From positions 2,040,001 through 2,104,000 of the forward strand of contig JABELC010000007.1 of assembly GCA_028455995.1 (NCBI GenBank): DNA of 64,000 bases, given 5' to 3'. Numbering within the stretch: the stretch's first letter is position 1; every line of letters begins with the position of its first letter. This DNA comes from Scleromitrula shiraiana (Eukaryota; Ascomycota; Leotiomycetes; Helotiales; Sclerotiniaceae). The notes beneath the pieces are model-generated. The model saw only the letters and a program-made list of their open reading frames with translations. It did not search any database and was not told the origin of the DNA. Below are positions 10,366 to 23,062 of this stretch, piece after piece. A program made the position numbers and the translations under genes.

Positions 10366-13300
10366 TCATTTAGTTGATGAATCGGCGAGCCTCTCTTGTA
10401 TGATAGTCACCATAGCGTGAAGTGCCGTGTTATTAGCATCACTCAGAGGTTCATGTTTTCGACCAGCAAAATCTCCAGTAGCAATTAATTTAATAACTGC
10501 TTCTGGGGCCTCCGCCTGCATGAAAAAGATAATGATTAGCGTTTTATGTTACGTCATAAGTTACGTAGTGGAGAAAGATAGTTCGAACTTACGATTAGTG
10601 TATCAATCAAGTTTTGAGTGATATTAATGCTTGGATTAGAATTGGCCAGGTACGCCATGTTTAAGGCTGCTTGTTGTTCATCAAGAGAACGTGTATTGAA
10701 ACCCATATATTTGTGTTCTGATGATTGAATTGGCTGGGGTGGAGAGGCGGGTTTCTTGGCAATATTTCGTTGAGAATAGCTTCCATATTTCCGATGAACC
10801 CTGAAAGAAAAAGATCAGTAAATCAATCTGAGAATGTAGTAACGATGATAATACGTACTGTGAGATGAAGTCAAGCTTGATCCCCTCTTCTGGAAGTTTG
10901 TAAACTCGACCATATTCCTTCTTATCAAAGAAACCTGATCCTTCATCTTCGTCCTCAGAAGGAGCATTCTCAATCTCAATATAGCCATTGTTCTTGAGAC
11001 CACGAGGAACAGCTGGTTTAATGGCTGTTGAACCTTTAATTTTTCGAAATTTGTGAGCTGGTCCAAGGCCACCTGACAGAGAGAGAAGATCATCAATGTG
11101 AGCTGGACATCTCCACGCCTTTCCAGGTGGAGGTTCCTTTGCTAAAGGAATATCTAGACAATCCAAATGCCATGATAAACTACAATAAGTACATGGAATA
11201 ATGGCTCGATCTGGTGCAGATGCAGCTTGATGACAATTATGACAAAGAATCGTATTGCCTTTGCTGTCCTTCAGCTTGAAATAATCCGGAGTCTCATCGT
11301 AACCTGAGCGATTCCTAGAAAAAGATTAGTAATTGCCGGGATAAGACATCGGGTGTAAGCTTACTTTGGCTTCGGAATAGTGCCTTCTTCGTACTCTCCT
11401 TCGCCTCCAGTTTTGACATTATCGAAATACTCGCGAATTGATTTTGGAAGATTGAAAGCACTCGGATTCATTCTCTCAAGGCTGGCAAACAATGGTCCAA
11501 ATGTACCAATTGTCTCATCTTTCGAACGAGGGGCATTCCGCGCATTACAGGCTGTGCAGAACCATTGCTCCTCCTTGTCTAAAGCTTCTTCTGAAAGTGG
11601 TGGATCGATACATCTGAAATGGAATGATCGAGTACACCCATCGCAACAGACCAATTCTCCATTGCCTCCACAAGCAGCACAGTACTCATCGTTATCCTGC
11701 ATATGTCAGCGTGTGATTATTCCATGATCATAATCATGATCCTTAGAAAATAGTTTGATTGTTATTGTAAAAGTGGCAAAGTTTCATATGTGGGGTGCCG
11801 TGCCCTGGCTCGGTAAAAACGGAAATGGGTCTCTTGTAGCAAAAGTTTTGCTTTTGCCCGGGCTTTTGCATCTACAATTGTCTCCGAAGCCCCAGCCTCC
11901 TCATATTAAAACAATATTGAAAATCAATCAAAACTTGATGAACTGATTCTTTTTTCGATGAAATGTGACAAAATAATCCATAATAAATGATGAATTAATG
12001 ATCGTTGGGATGATAAATGATGGAGGAAATGATGATGATGATGCTGACGATGCCGACGGGGGAAGAAATGAAGGCAGAAAGAGTACAGAGAGCGATGAAA
12101 ACTTTGACATCGACTCTTAACCTCGACGACTTGATACAGTACATATAAAACAATGAATGAGCTTACCCTATCCTTCTCCGATGGACTATCTTGTTCACCG
12201 CTTGCTCTTGGGATTCCTGCTGATGGGCCACTCTTTTTCTTCATTGGTCTGTGCGAGAGAAATGTTGTTAGCAATTTTTTTCCGTCATTGGGAAAATACA
12301 TGAACAATAGAAATGAAATTTTTCGGTTTGAATCGACATGAAAGAGAAAGTTCCGGTTTGTCTGTCGCACTGTGCGACATGAAACGCAAATATGTTGGCA
12401 AACACAACGAGAGCCTTGGGGATTAATGCAAGATGCGAAATGCAAGTCGCGAAAACGTGAAGTGTAAAATGATGTTCGAAGAAAATTAATCGAGGAATAC
12501 AAAATCCTTTGATCAACATAGAGATCTAAATCTGACGTGATACAAAGAAATAATTTATAGTAGACTTACGAAGTTTTGACACGTAAACCTGTGCCGGTCT
12601 TTGCTTTTCTCGTTGGCCGATTCAATGTCGTAGGTGTACCAGCACGAGAATTTGGGAGAGAACCAGGTGCTAAATCTGGCTGAAAAGACAGTACTGTTGG
12701 CGAACTCATTTCAGAGTCGTAATTATTGTTGTTGTTGTTATTGTTATTGTTGGAGGCAGTACTTCTCGTAGCTCGTTCGTTTTTGTTTATGAGTCTGACT
12801 TTAGCTGGCCTTCCAAACGACGTTGACGCGGTCGGAACAGCAAGAGAGTCTTCTTCATCATCAGACGAGACCAATTGAATCGGTGTCACGGATCTGTACC
12901 CACGTTCAAAACTATCTTTGACCGAAATACTATTCGTGATCTCTCTCGCCTTGCGCTTCAATTGCGAAATAGCCTCACCCTCTTCGTAAGGAGGATGAGG
13001 AAGAGCCTTATTCTTCGACTTGAAGACAATTTGACTCTTTCTTCCTGTGGGATGTTTTAATACTGGTACACTACCAGCCACAGAAGATGATGATGACACA
13101 GTACGAGGTAATTCTGGTGCCATAGGATCTAATTGATTTTGAATATTTTCCCTCGCTCTAAGAGTGTTGGAATTTGTGATGATGATGTTATTTCTTGGAG
13201 TGTTGATGGCGGAGAAGGAAGGAGGCGCGGGTGACGAAGTTTTAGATTTAGTTCTAGCCGATAGTTTGTTATTGGCGTTGTCCTCATTAATCGAGAAATT

Positions 13301-14917
13301 GTATTGATCAGACCCAGACAAATTCTCATTTATCATTGGTCGATTCCGTTTGACCGACCGACCAGCATTTAAATGGGTCTCGGTTGACACAGACGCACCA
13401 AATTTGGCGTTGTCATTAGCCCCAATCATACCCTGACCCTTGGATCCTTCGAAACCTTCAGAAGTCTTCGTTGTACCAGCATTATTATGAGCGTGGTCAA
13501 AATTCATAGGATTAGTGTATTCGTCATCCTCTAAAATGTGTTCATCAACTGAAGATAATGATGAAGAACTTGAAACTGAGCCTGCTCTTGGTCGTTCCGA
13601 TAATTCCGGCAATGAAGGCGATACAGCTAAGGCAGGAGAGGTTGCTAATGTGACTCCATTATGTTGATCATCCATACCATTATCAGGTATAGCCATAGTT
13701 GCATCGGAATCACCGTTCATTTCTTCATTAGTAGTTGTAAAATCATTCCCTTTGTGCTTTTTATTGGGATAATATGCATGATCCTGTACTTTACGGGGTG
13801 ACACTCCCGTAGAGGGTGACTGATCAGTAGATTGCCTTGTAGAATCATCGGTCGCTGTTGCTGGAACCGTGGTTGTAGAAATAGGAGCTCCTTGAGTAGT
13901 TGCAGCATATGGTGTAGCATATGGTGTCTGATAAGTACCATTACCACTACCGGGCGTAAAAAACGTTGGTACAAATGGCTGATAGATAACTGGAGGTGGT
14001 TGACGAGGTCGTGGTCGATAAAATGGTGGATCGTTGCCATCTCCCATGAAATAGATTTCAGCAGTCCTCTCCTTTCGACCTTCCTTCTTTCTTTGTCTCA
14101 TAATGCGATAGAAATCATTCCTATCATCTTGAGTGGCTGTTTCGCATACCATACTCTCGACGAGCCTCCCAAAACCGTGTACGTCCTCATCATATAGTGT
14201 TCGTAAAGCGAAAGCTGTAGGAAACCGACGTTCCTGAATAGCGGTCTCCACAGCCTCCTCTACAATCAAGCTGTTTTTCCTTTGAACATAATCCTCATTG
14301 TATCTATTCATCGCTCGAGGATAGTTCATGGAAGGTGATTGTTGGTTAATGGGTGTATGTTGATTCGAGGCTGCTGCAAATATTCCTTGACTTTCACTTC
14401 GATGGCCACCACTTTGAGGGGCAACACTCGATCTAGGCAGACTCTTTCGCGCGCTCATTTGTTGTTGAGGAGTCGAAGGTGGAACATAATCGAGGTCTTC
14501 CATCTTGATAGAGGATGATCTTCTTCGCGCAATGTTTGGTAGTGGTTCTGGTGTCATAATCGCCTCCTTAGGAGTGACCGACGCAGAAGGCGCGGGCGTG
14601 TCCAGTTGTCTTCCCGTAGCCGAACGCCTGCCACTACCTCCATCTGCTGCTTCGGGTTTCGCAGCAGATTTGACAACTTTTGCACTCGGTCGCGTTCCTA
14701 GTGGTGCCATGTTTTGGACGACTCCGTGCCTTTCAATTCCTGCTTCTGCAAACGATGGTATTGGCGCAGGAAGGGTAGGCTCTATCCATTTATCCAAAAA
14801 GGTCTTTTTAACACCTGGATCTGCGAAAGATTTGGGAGAAGAATTCGCATTGTTTTGTGCGGGCACGAAAGGACTTGAACGTCGAGAGCGGGTTGGACGG
14901 GAATTCGGCTGGTTCAT
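10366..14917 (-). CDS. Rco1-like double PHD finger protein, Rpd3S-type deacetylase subunit (1191 aa, 6 exons)
   Basis: Six exons join in frame on the minus strand: 14917-12570, 12248-12167, 11696-11365, 11314-10859, 10800-10593 and 10515-10366, all GT-AG. The first exon (782 codons) is low-complexity, Ser/Pro/Asn-rich, with a run of ten asparagines. PHD finger 1 starts near residue 811 (DNDEYCAACGGNGELVCCDG, then H835 and C838), and PHD finger 2 lies near 945-980 (CHNC, then CTYC, SWHLDC and WRCPAH). This order is characteristic of Rco1/Cph1 proteins. In yeast Rco1 works with Eaf3, Sin3 and Rpd3 to keep transcribed chromatin deacetylated; that role is inferred by family. I chose the ATG at 14915-14917; a GTG four codons upstream is not a likely start. 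Intron 2 (11697-12166, 470 bp) is long for this genome and holds a GC-rich patch near 11,790-11,900. Confidence 0.88.
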
Positions 14918-16280
14918 CGCTTCCTCCACTTGTCGCCCCTGCGACCGTCTCCTTTCAATTGCGATTGCTCTTAAAGGTCAACTAATTAATTATTAGCATA
15001 TGTACGCTGAGTAATTGAAATGATTTATATACTTCTCTATAATTCGCAAGCATGCAGACAATCTAAAATCGTGATTTGAAGAAATTTGTACGCGTTGAAG
15101 TTATGGTTGATGTGATAAATTGAGAAGAAGAGAAAGCTTGAGGTTCTCGCTTGCTGGAAAACCCCTTGAAGGCTAAGTAAGAGATCACCACCCAAATAAA
15201 AGGATGTAAATTTATCCACACAAGAATAATTCGTATCTTGTGTAGAATTCGTATTATTTGAATAATAAAATAGAAGAAAAACTGAAATTACGATGATTCA
15301 AAGAATTATAATCGGTCGATTTCTTCAATTCTCTTCTTTTGATATATCAGTCAAAGTAGATTCCGAGTCCAAGTTTCGAGTCTCTTAAGGTAGTATCAAT
15401 CATGTGAGAGAGAGATAGATGAATGACAAGAGATCGAAAAAGGAGTCAGATCGAAGGAAAGGCAATATCAAATAAAAGAAACAGAAAAACTTCAGTCGTT
15501 CCTGATCTTGTATTGTTTTATCATAGAGTAAGGACAATAGAACGAGAAGAAGAAGAAGAAGAGCAGTACAAATGATCTTTACTAGTAGTGAATTATTTGA
15601 TTTAGTTCTGAATTTGACTTTCCATCTTCCCATTTCTTATCGTTATGATTTCGGACCTAAGCGAGAGCCGAATGAGGTTGCGTTTTTTGAAACCTTTTGT
15701 AATCGGGTACGATGGATGCCAAGGTTGATTTAGTATTCGAGGGAATAAATCGAGTCGAAAATCTTCAATCTCTATTGATATTTGACATATATTTACGTGG
15801 CAGCAAAGGATAGATAGTATTGTAGTCAGTCACCTTGAGTCATTGTGCTTACTTGCCCCTTATTTAGTTGATCAAAGAGGGGTAAATCTTGTTTATGTGC
15901 ACTTGAACATTCTAAACAATTCTAACCCAAGAGCATTTCGTCGAGTCACAATTATGCAAGGCGGGGGAATATCTACAGCTTAAGGTATGAGCTAGAAGTT
16001 TGATTTTGCTGCAAATTTCCAGGAAGATGAATTTTTTTTAAAGTACAACTGCCTGATATTTCATATCCACCTCATGCGAGGAATCCTTCACAAGCACTGA
16101 CAGATAGCAAATGACTTGAGGGCAGTCGGTTGCTTGACAAGCTTTGGTATCATTACCCATAACAAGGCAATCCGTTTTGAGAAGAGTGATGTTTTTCGAT
16201 ACTTGTGTGGCAAATGATGGTTTATATCATCTTCATATGGTCAAGTCATATCATCCATTCTTCTTCCAACCATCACGTGC
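14918..16280. other. Intergenic spacer upstream of the Rco1-like gene
   Basis: About 1.36 kb between the start of the Rco1-like gene and the stop of the PA2G4-like gene. Only short, unsupported frames occur. It should include the Rco1-like promoter; I see no clear TATA box or repeat. Confidence 0.5.
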
Positions 16281-17809
16281 TTATTCTTCATCACCACTCT
16301 CCTTCTTAGCAGTCTTCTTCTTCTTGTTCTTTGGCTTGGTTTCCTTTGCCAATGGTTGCTTCAAGATCTCGAGGATCTCCTCGTCGGTGATCTTCTTATC
16401 GGTCTTGAATTTGCTAAGATCTGGCTCAGGAGCAGAGGCGATCTTTTGCAGACCGTTCTTGGTGATTGCTAAAATGGTTGTTAGATCAGTGATAACGGGT
16501 ATTGAAAATTTTACTTACCGATAGTGGTTAACAACCTTCCGACTGGCTCGTTGTCTTTGTCTCCAACAACCTCATATTGTCTGAAAACGTTTCCTCTAAC
16601 ACACTCGACAACTCCAACCTTAGCATCACGCTCAGATTCCAATTGTCTTAAACTGAAAGGGAAAGTGCCGAACTTCTTGACAACCTCGTTCAAAATTTGC
16701 TTGGAACTAGGTCTCTTCAAGGCGTATGTGAGGGTGGTACGACGGTGGAGAGTTGCCCTGTTCTCAAAGTTCTTGATCTTTCCAGAACCAAGAGAGACAC
16801 CCATTTCAACACCCCAGACTTCACCAACCTCAGGGACACCATCACCCTTTGAACCATCTCCAGGGGCCAAGATAATCTTCTTCTTTCCTTCAATCTCGTT
16901 ACGCTCGAATTGCCAACTGGTGGTGTGTTCGACCAAGTTACAATCGTAGCTCTTGACAAGCTTCTCGAGTAAAGTAGTGATCTTGCTTTGAGTAGGAGCC
17001 TTAACGGATGCTGCCTTCTTCTTTTCCTCATCTGTACCAGTTGCAACCAATCCAGGTGGAACCATCAACCTTAAAAGAAGTTCATTTGCATAGTGTGTAG
17101 CCAATAATAAATCTGCGTCTCGTCCACTGATTTCGCCATTTGCGTTGGCGGCAGATGGGATAATAATGGTATCACAAACAATTGTTCCAAATCCATCAAT
17201 TTGTGCACCGAGTTGAATCTTGATAGCTTCGCCTTCTTTCAGAGTAACGGAAGCTTCGGCTTCGTCCGAGGTGAGAGGAGTATAGGGGGTAACGAAGGCA
17301 GATGGTGAAACGGTCGTAGGGTGAGAAATTCCTTTTTTATTTGTTAGCACAGGGAAGAACGTATGCCACAAGCTGAGAATGTAAATGTATGCGGACCTTT
17401 GGAGATCTTCTTTCCTCTGTAGACCTTTGCAATCTCTTCCTCAAGAAGTTTATCACCCTTCTCGCAGATTGTTACAATTTTTTCTCCGGCATGACACAAT
17501 GCAGTAACAGCCTCCAAGACCTTATGGGAGATTTGAGCAGCACTCTTGTATTTTGTAAGGGTATCGGGATTGTTGAGAGTATAATCTAAATTGGTAGATA
17601 GTTAGCATAATGTATTCAATGCTTCGTTGCAAGATGATATTGTGATAAAGAGTGATTTTTCATCTTCGAGTCGCAAAGTATGGCGGGGTTATGATGTTGC
17701 CCATGCTGCTCATTTCAAAGACATCATTTTTAGGGTAAAATGAAAGTTGAATATAATGTAATTGGAATAACTGACCGATCTCCTTAACTTCTTCTTTATT
17801 GGCAGCCAT
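16281..17809 (-). CDS. PA2G4/Ebp1-like protein, catalytically dead methionine aminopeptidase fold (407 aa, 4 exons)
   Basis: Four minus-strand exons join in frame: 17809-17776, 17585-17397, 17331-16519 and 16468-16281. Two donors are unusual (GTCAGT after exon 1, GTCCGC after exon 2) but the joined protein is collinear with the family: TLNNPDTLTKYKSAAQISHK, then KGISHPTTVSPS, then EAIKIQLGAQIDGFG. Length matches human PA2G4 (394 aa). The family shares the pita-bread fold of MetAP2 but lost the metal ligands; here IQLG stands where MetAP2 has an aspartate. The C terminus ends in a lysine-rich tail (KPKNKKKKTAKKE), known in the family for RNA and ribosome contact. Likely roles are ribosome biogenesis and translation, as for PA2G4 and S. 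pombe Cdb4. Confidence 0.92.
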
Positions 17810-17871
17810 ACTTGCGGTTATCTTATTTTTTAAAAAAATGAATTTATTTATTGGGATTATTTGTTATTATT

Positions 17872-17902
<31 letters not shown>

Positions 17903-19106
17903 ATACTTGTTGCTGGTACTTATTGATTTTTAGTATGAGTAGAAAAAGTACTAATTAAGATTTTATGTGGTCTAATAATTTTCCCCTCGTTGGTGTTCCT
18001 TAAAGAAGAGCAAAAGAAGAAATTGGAGCTTACCGAATAATGGAAAAGGCAAGCTCGTAGGATTGTGTGGGCATAGTGGGCTTTTTAGAGCTTGCCCAGG
18101 TCATTTTACCTCGCTTTGTTCGCCTAATAGATCTAATAACATTGATCTTCATATTGAGCGGATGGACAGAAGGGGGGCGGGGAGAGGGCAGATTCTTTAA
18201 CTTGTTTTTATTCACTATTTTATTACTCATACTTCGTAGAACTTATTATTATTAGTAGTTACTCATTATTATTACCACCGTAAGGAAATCGAAATCCTTC
18301 CATCAGGCCATCAGGCTGTCAGGCCATCAAAGCCATCAAGTCATCAAGCCATCAAACCATCAGGGCTGTAGCCGTACGTAGCGCTATAGACGATGAATAT
18401 GAATGTAAACTTGAGGTAAACTTGACTTGAGGCATTTATTAGATGATCTTTGATATGTAGAATTATTTAAAGTATGGAAGTAGCTCTAGTTCTATCATTC
18501 ACTTAAACATTCTTTTCTTCTAGTTGTCATACTTGATACTTGATACTTGATACTTGATACTTGATACTTGGTACATTTTGATCTATTATGGCGGCATAAG
18601 GGGGTTATTAATTCATGAACCACTTACACTTGTACTTATTATTTACATACTGTACCTATTAACAACAATCCGTACTTCTATGACTATGACTTCACTACAC
18701 TATGCAATCAATCGTAAATCTACCATGTAGTTACCAGTCTCTAGTAAACTAGTTTTCACTCTTTTTACCTGCAAATCTCGGATTGTACATGTACGTGTAC
18801 GTGTACGGGGAACCATAGATACTTCCTAAGCAACTTTCCAATTCTTATTTTTGGCCTTATAAACAAACCATTTATTATTAATTAGTACTAATTTCACACC
18901 GGTGGTCAGTTTAACCATTATTATTATTCTCACCTTGTCGCGCTCCACTGACTCTGATCTGAAGCTTACTACTACTGTAGAACTCAAGATTCGCGATTAT
19001 GAACCACTTACCAATTTAATAACAACTTTCTTATCAGCGCCAATAGAATTCAATTTCATTCATTTGTGTCTGTCGCAAAGTTGTCGCGAATGCGACTATC
19101 TCTACC
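17810..19106. promoter_or_regulatory. Divergent promoter spacer, PA2G4-like / SNF5, with short tandem repeats
   Basis: 1.3 kb between two divergent housekeeping genes. It contains a GTT microsatellite (about 17,874-17,901), a degenerate CATCAGGC/CATCAAGC run (about 18,300-18,365), five copies of TACTTGATA (about 18,528-18,570) and a GTACGT palindromic run near 18,785-18,810. No gene is supportable inside it. Confidence 0.6.
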
Positions 19107-21390
19107 ATGACACCAGATCCTCTACAGGCTTCCCAAGATGATTCTTCTTCAGCTGGACCGGTTGGGGCTGCTGAGCCTGCGAATTCCACTACACCTACTT
19201 CACCTCCCTTGACGCATCGTCCAAGAACGGAAGCTGATCTGGAAAAAATATTACTTGAACGAACTATACACCGCGATCTTATTCATGCCAGCAGCATACA
19301 TGACAATCTCATCAAGAACACAAACCTTTTAACAGAGCGCAAGTATAAGGAAGTAGAGGATTACAAGCTTGTCCGAGCGAACAAAACATTTTTTCCTCCC
19401 AGTCAATTATTCGGAGAGGGTTATGCTGGATATGGCAATGGCTTCACCGACGATGACCCCAAACGAACCAACACGAGGATATTGTATCCCGGAGAGAAAA
19501 GGAAACTTAAGAGGAAAGCACAATTGCGTATCAAGCGCAAAGACATGATTGCACAGGCAGAGCAAGTGGAAGAATTGGTGCCCATAAGGCTGGACGTGGA
19601 TTGGGATAAGATTAAGCTTCGCGATACCTTTACTTGGAATTTACATGATCGAACGGTTCCACTTCAATTATTCGCCGAGCAACTTGTGCAGGACTTAGGG
19701 CTGGCTTCTCCGATGGCGGAGCCTGTGGTTCAACAAGTTCAACAACAGTTCCAAGAGCAGATCGTTGACTTCTATCCTCCAGTTTATATTCCCGAGGAGC
19801 CATTAGATCCCGAGTTACCATATTCTGCGTATAAAAACGATGAGATGCGCATTCTTATTAAGCTCAACATAACGATTGGTCCTCATACTTTGGAGGATAA
19901 ATTTGAATGGGAGATTAATAACCCAATGAATTCGCCAGAAGAATTTGCGCAAAGTTTGAGTAGGGATCTGTCTTTATCCGGGGAGTTTACCACCGCAATA
20001 GCACATTGTATACGAGAACAGAGTCAATTGTTCATACGGAGTTTGTATATTATCGGGCACCCGTTCGATGGCAGACCGGTGGAAGATGCTGATTTAGTGG
20101 CCTCATTCTTGCCATCACCCCTTCCTTCTGTGCTTCGGCCGCAACAACAGGCTAAGGAATTTGCACCATTTTTGTATGAATTGAACGAGACAGATTTGGA
20201 GAGGCATGAGTTAATAATTTCGAGAGAACAAAGGAGGCAAAAGAGATCTGTAAATAGAAGAGGAGGACCCACATTACCTGATTTGAAGGATAGACAGAGA
20301 ACCGTGAGAACATTAGTTGTGTCTTCGGTATTACCGGGAGCTGCTGAATCGGTTGAACAAAGTCGATTATACAAAAGAGTTGGGACTGTGTCCGGACGAG
20401 GCAGACGAGGTGCCGCACGACAAGATGGGGTCGAGCTTTCAGAATCTTCGGATAGTGATGATTCTGCGCCCGATTCACCAGCTATTCAACTCAACGCTGC
20501 TGGAACTGCTAGAACAAGAAACATGCGTGGTGCTGCCACTGCGGCCCAGCAAAGGATGGCAAATATTGGTAGATCTGAGACTCCTGAAGCCATCATAGCA
20601 CATCATCATGAGACCAGAACGTCTAGGAGATTTGGACGTGATGCTCGTGATGACAGTGTGGATAATCCTTCGTACATAATCAAGTTGAGAATGCCGAAAG
20701 AGAAATTCAGAAAATTGGTGCGAGAATTAAAGACAGGACGTCCAAGTCATCAACAGACACCTTCTGTGACTCGTGCACAATCCACTTTTAGCACTCCTGG
20801 TCCAGGATCCATGGGTCCACCTTCAACACCTCATCCAACACCAATCCCTACTTCACAATCCGGTGGTCAGATCGGGCGGGTTGACGCGCCACCACCCGTA
20901 CCAGGTCAACCACCGCCTCGAGGTGTAAGTCCATTTCCAGGATTTTCTCAATACGCTGGTTTAGGTTTACCTTTCGCAGAACCAGTTGCTACATCCCTTT
21001 CCTTGTTCAAACTGTTACACTTCAGACTAACATATTCCCTAGCCTCCACCGCCTGCCTGGCTTTCCGCTGGCCTTACAAATCTTTCAAAACAATACCCTC
21101 ACGATCGCTTCGAAGGCACGATGCGATACTCTGCCGTCAACGCGCTCTCCGAACTTCCTGTACCGGCTCCACCTCCAGGGCCGCTACCCGAGGGAATAAA
21201 ATTCATGTTTTTGCCTAGAATTCGCTGTCAAGATTGTCCGGGTAAACTGTATACACCCGGTCCTGATACTACAGTGGGTAATTTTGAGGTTCATTTGAAG
21301 AACAAGGGACATAGAGAAAAGGTTAATGTTAGGATGTCTGCGGCTGCGGCTGCGGCCGCGGCTGCTGCTGCGACATCGTCGGAATCATAG
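19107..21390 (+). CDS. SNF5: Snf5/SMARCB1 family subunit of SWI/SNF (741 aa, 2 exons)
   Basis: Exon 1 19107-20984 and exon 2 21043-21390 are separated by a 58-bp intron with a weak donor (GTTGCT), a CTAAC branch site and a TAG acceptor. Without splicing the frame runs out of register. The two Snf5 repeats are visible: Rpt1 near residues 158-225 (VPIRLDVDWDKIKLRDTFTW) and Rpt2 near 248-325 (RILIKLNITIGPHTLEDKFE, ending IIGHPFDGRP). Near the C terminus comes PRIRCQDCPGKLYTPGPDTT with C-x2-C followed by H-x5-H, a zinc-binding-like module found in filamentous-fungal Snf5, then a run of eleven alanines. It is a core subunit of the SWI/SNF remodeller. The N terminus is Ser/Pro/Thr-rich. Paralogous Sfh1 of RSC is the alternative; the C-terminal module favours Snf5. 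Confidence 0.92.
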
Positions 21391-23062
21391 TTTGAGCGTA
21401 TGGCGTGTTGAGGAGATTGGGGCATTGTATTTATAGATCACAGTTCATGGAAATTGTTAAAGTGGCACCGTCCTTGGGTATAATGGGCGTATGTTTAGAA
21501 ATGAGGGAGAGTCTTATACCAGTATAGTATTGCGGCTAGCGTAAGATAGTTCGTGCTAGGTTTATTACTTATCACGGGCTGGATAGTTATGAATCGGAAA
21601 TGGTTGGAAGCGAATGATATTATGGTTGATGGGTTCGTTGGTGGTTAGAAATGAATCGAATAAGAAACTTGAATTTTTTTCTTCCCTATATCCCTTTTAT
21701 GGTTACAAAGTGCGTGATGGATATGCATTATTAACAACAATGCTCAGTACCTTTGTTAATTAGTATGGCTGTAAACCATGACTTGAATCATAATATTACA
21801 ACACGTAGAGCAGCATGATTCTTCTAATTAGAATTCAGTAAGTAGTTGGAAGAGAAGAGAAGAGAAGAGAAGGAAGGTTACTTGTTTGGCACCCCCCAAA
21901 ATCGAAAACTACAACTTCCAGTTAACAGATAAATAAATGAAAATGCATGACATTAAGCAAGAATAACAACTCAACACACAGCTCCCCCATTCAAACCCCC
22001 ACCTGAACCCGCCAACTGCCCCAGGCAATCCTTTCGGCCAAAAGACCAACAACCGACTATTCGATTAGGGACATGGCAGTTCGAGAATACCATGCGATCT
22101 CTTCGGGTTATAATCACATCGACTATCCAAGCCTAGTCAATCAACTATAACATGGGAGGTGTGTCGTTTGATACCCTTGGATAATATCTTCATCCAACCT
22201 AGTTGGCGGGCTGACGAGCTCACTAGAACCTCTCTACAGCACAACAAAATTGTAAGAAACATCGCATCGCATTGCACGTCCGAATTCAAGTCCAAGCCCA
22301 AGCACAAGGTGACAAGGAAGGGAACCAAAATGAGTGAAATGAGATTAGGTAAAGGTAGAGCTATGATAAGTATACTACCCGTATCCATATCCGCATCCAC
22401 ATCTCTCCGCATCTGCATCTGCATCTATCTTTCTGACTTCAATCTACCCCATCCCATCTCACACCCTCTCTCTCAATCTACCCTGATCCATATCCATATC
22501 CATATCCATATCCATCCATGATACATGCACACATGATGATGATGATGATGGGTATCAAATCAAGTTACCCCCCCTCCCCCTTCAAACTCCCGACCTTCAT
22601 CCCCCACTCCAAAATAAACGCCAATCCCGCAACAATACCCCGTCCCTTAGACTCTCATCTCCTCGTTTAAGGAGGGAAGGAGTATGGAAGGTAGATTAGA
22701 TATCTAATCAGTGTTGCTAGCAAGTAAGTAATAAACGCCATCCGTAATGGATATTTGCCCCCATCCAGTCCAGTCCAGTCCAGTCCAGTCCAGAATATAG
22801 CAATCCTTGCGTCCTTCCCATATGTGCACCCATCCATTATCCATATGCGTCAATACCCATATCCATGTCCATAACCATACCCAAATCCCAATTTGTTCGC
22901 TCGCTCCCAATCAAACGACCATCCATCCGACCGTCCCGTCAGAAAACGCCTACCGTACCTTAGTGAGAGGAAGAAATACCCCCCCCTCCACCCCGAGATT
23001 TCCTCTTTGCTTAAAATATATAATACAAACTACTTTATCCATCCACCCACTCATCTCATCCG
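21391..23062. other. Intergenic spacer with microsatellites
   Basis: Between two convergent genes. Repeats: AAGAG near 21,849-21,870, CCATAT near 22,488-22,518, GATGAT near 22,532-22,550 and six copies of CCAGT near 22,764-22,793. Frames here are repeat-derived and not supported. Confidence 0.55.

Noticed and set aside
14917..14929. GTG start four codons upstream in the Rco1-like gene
   Set aside because: Nuclear fungal genes rarely start with GTG and an ATG follows in frame at 14,915-14,917.
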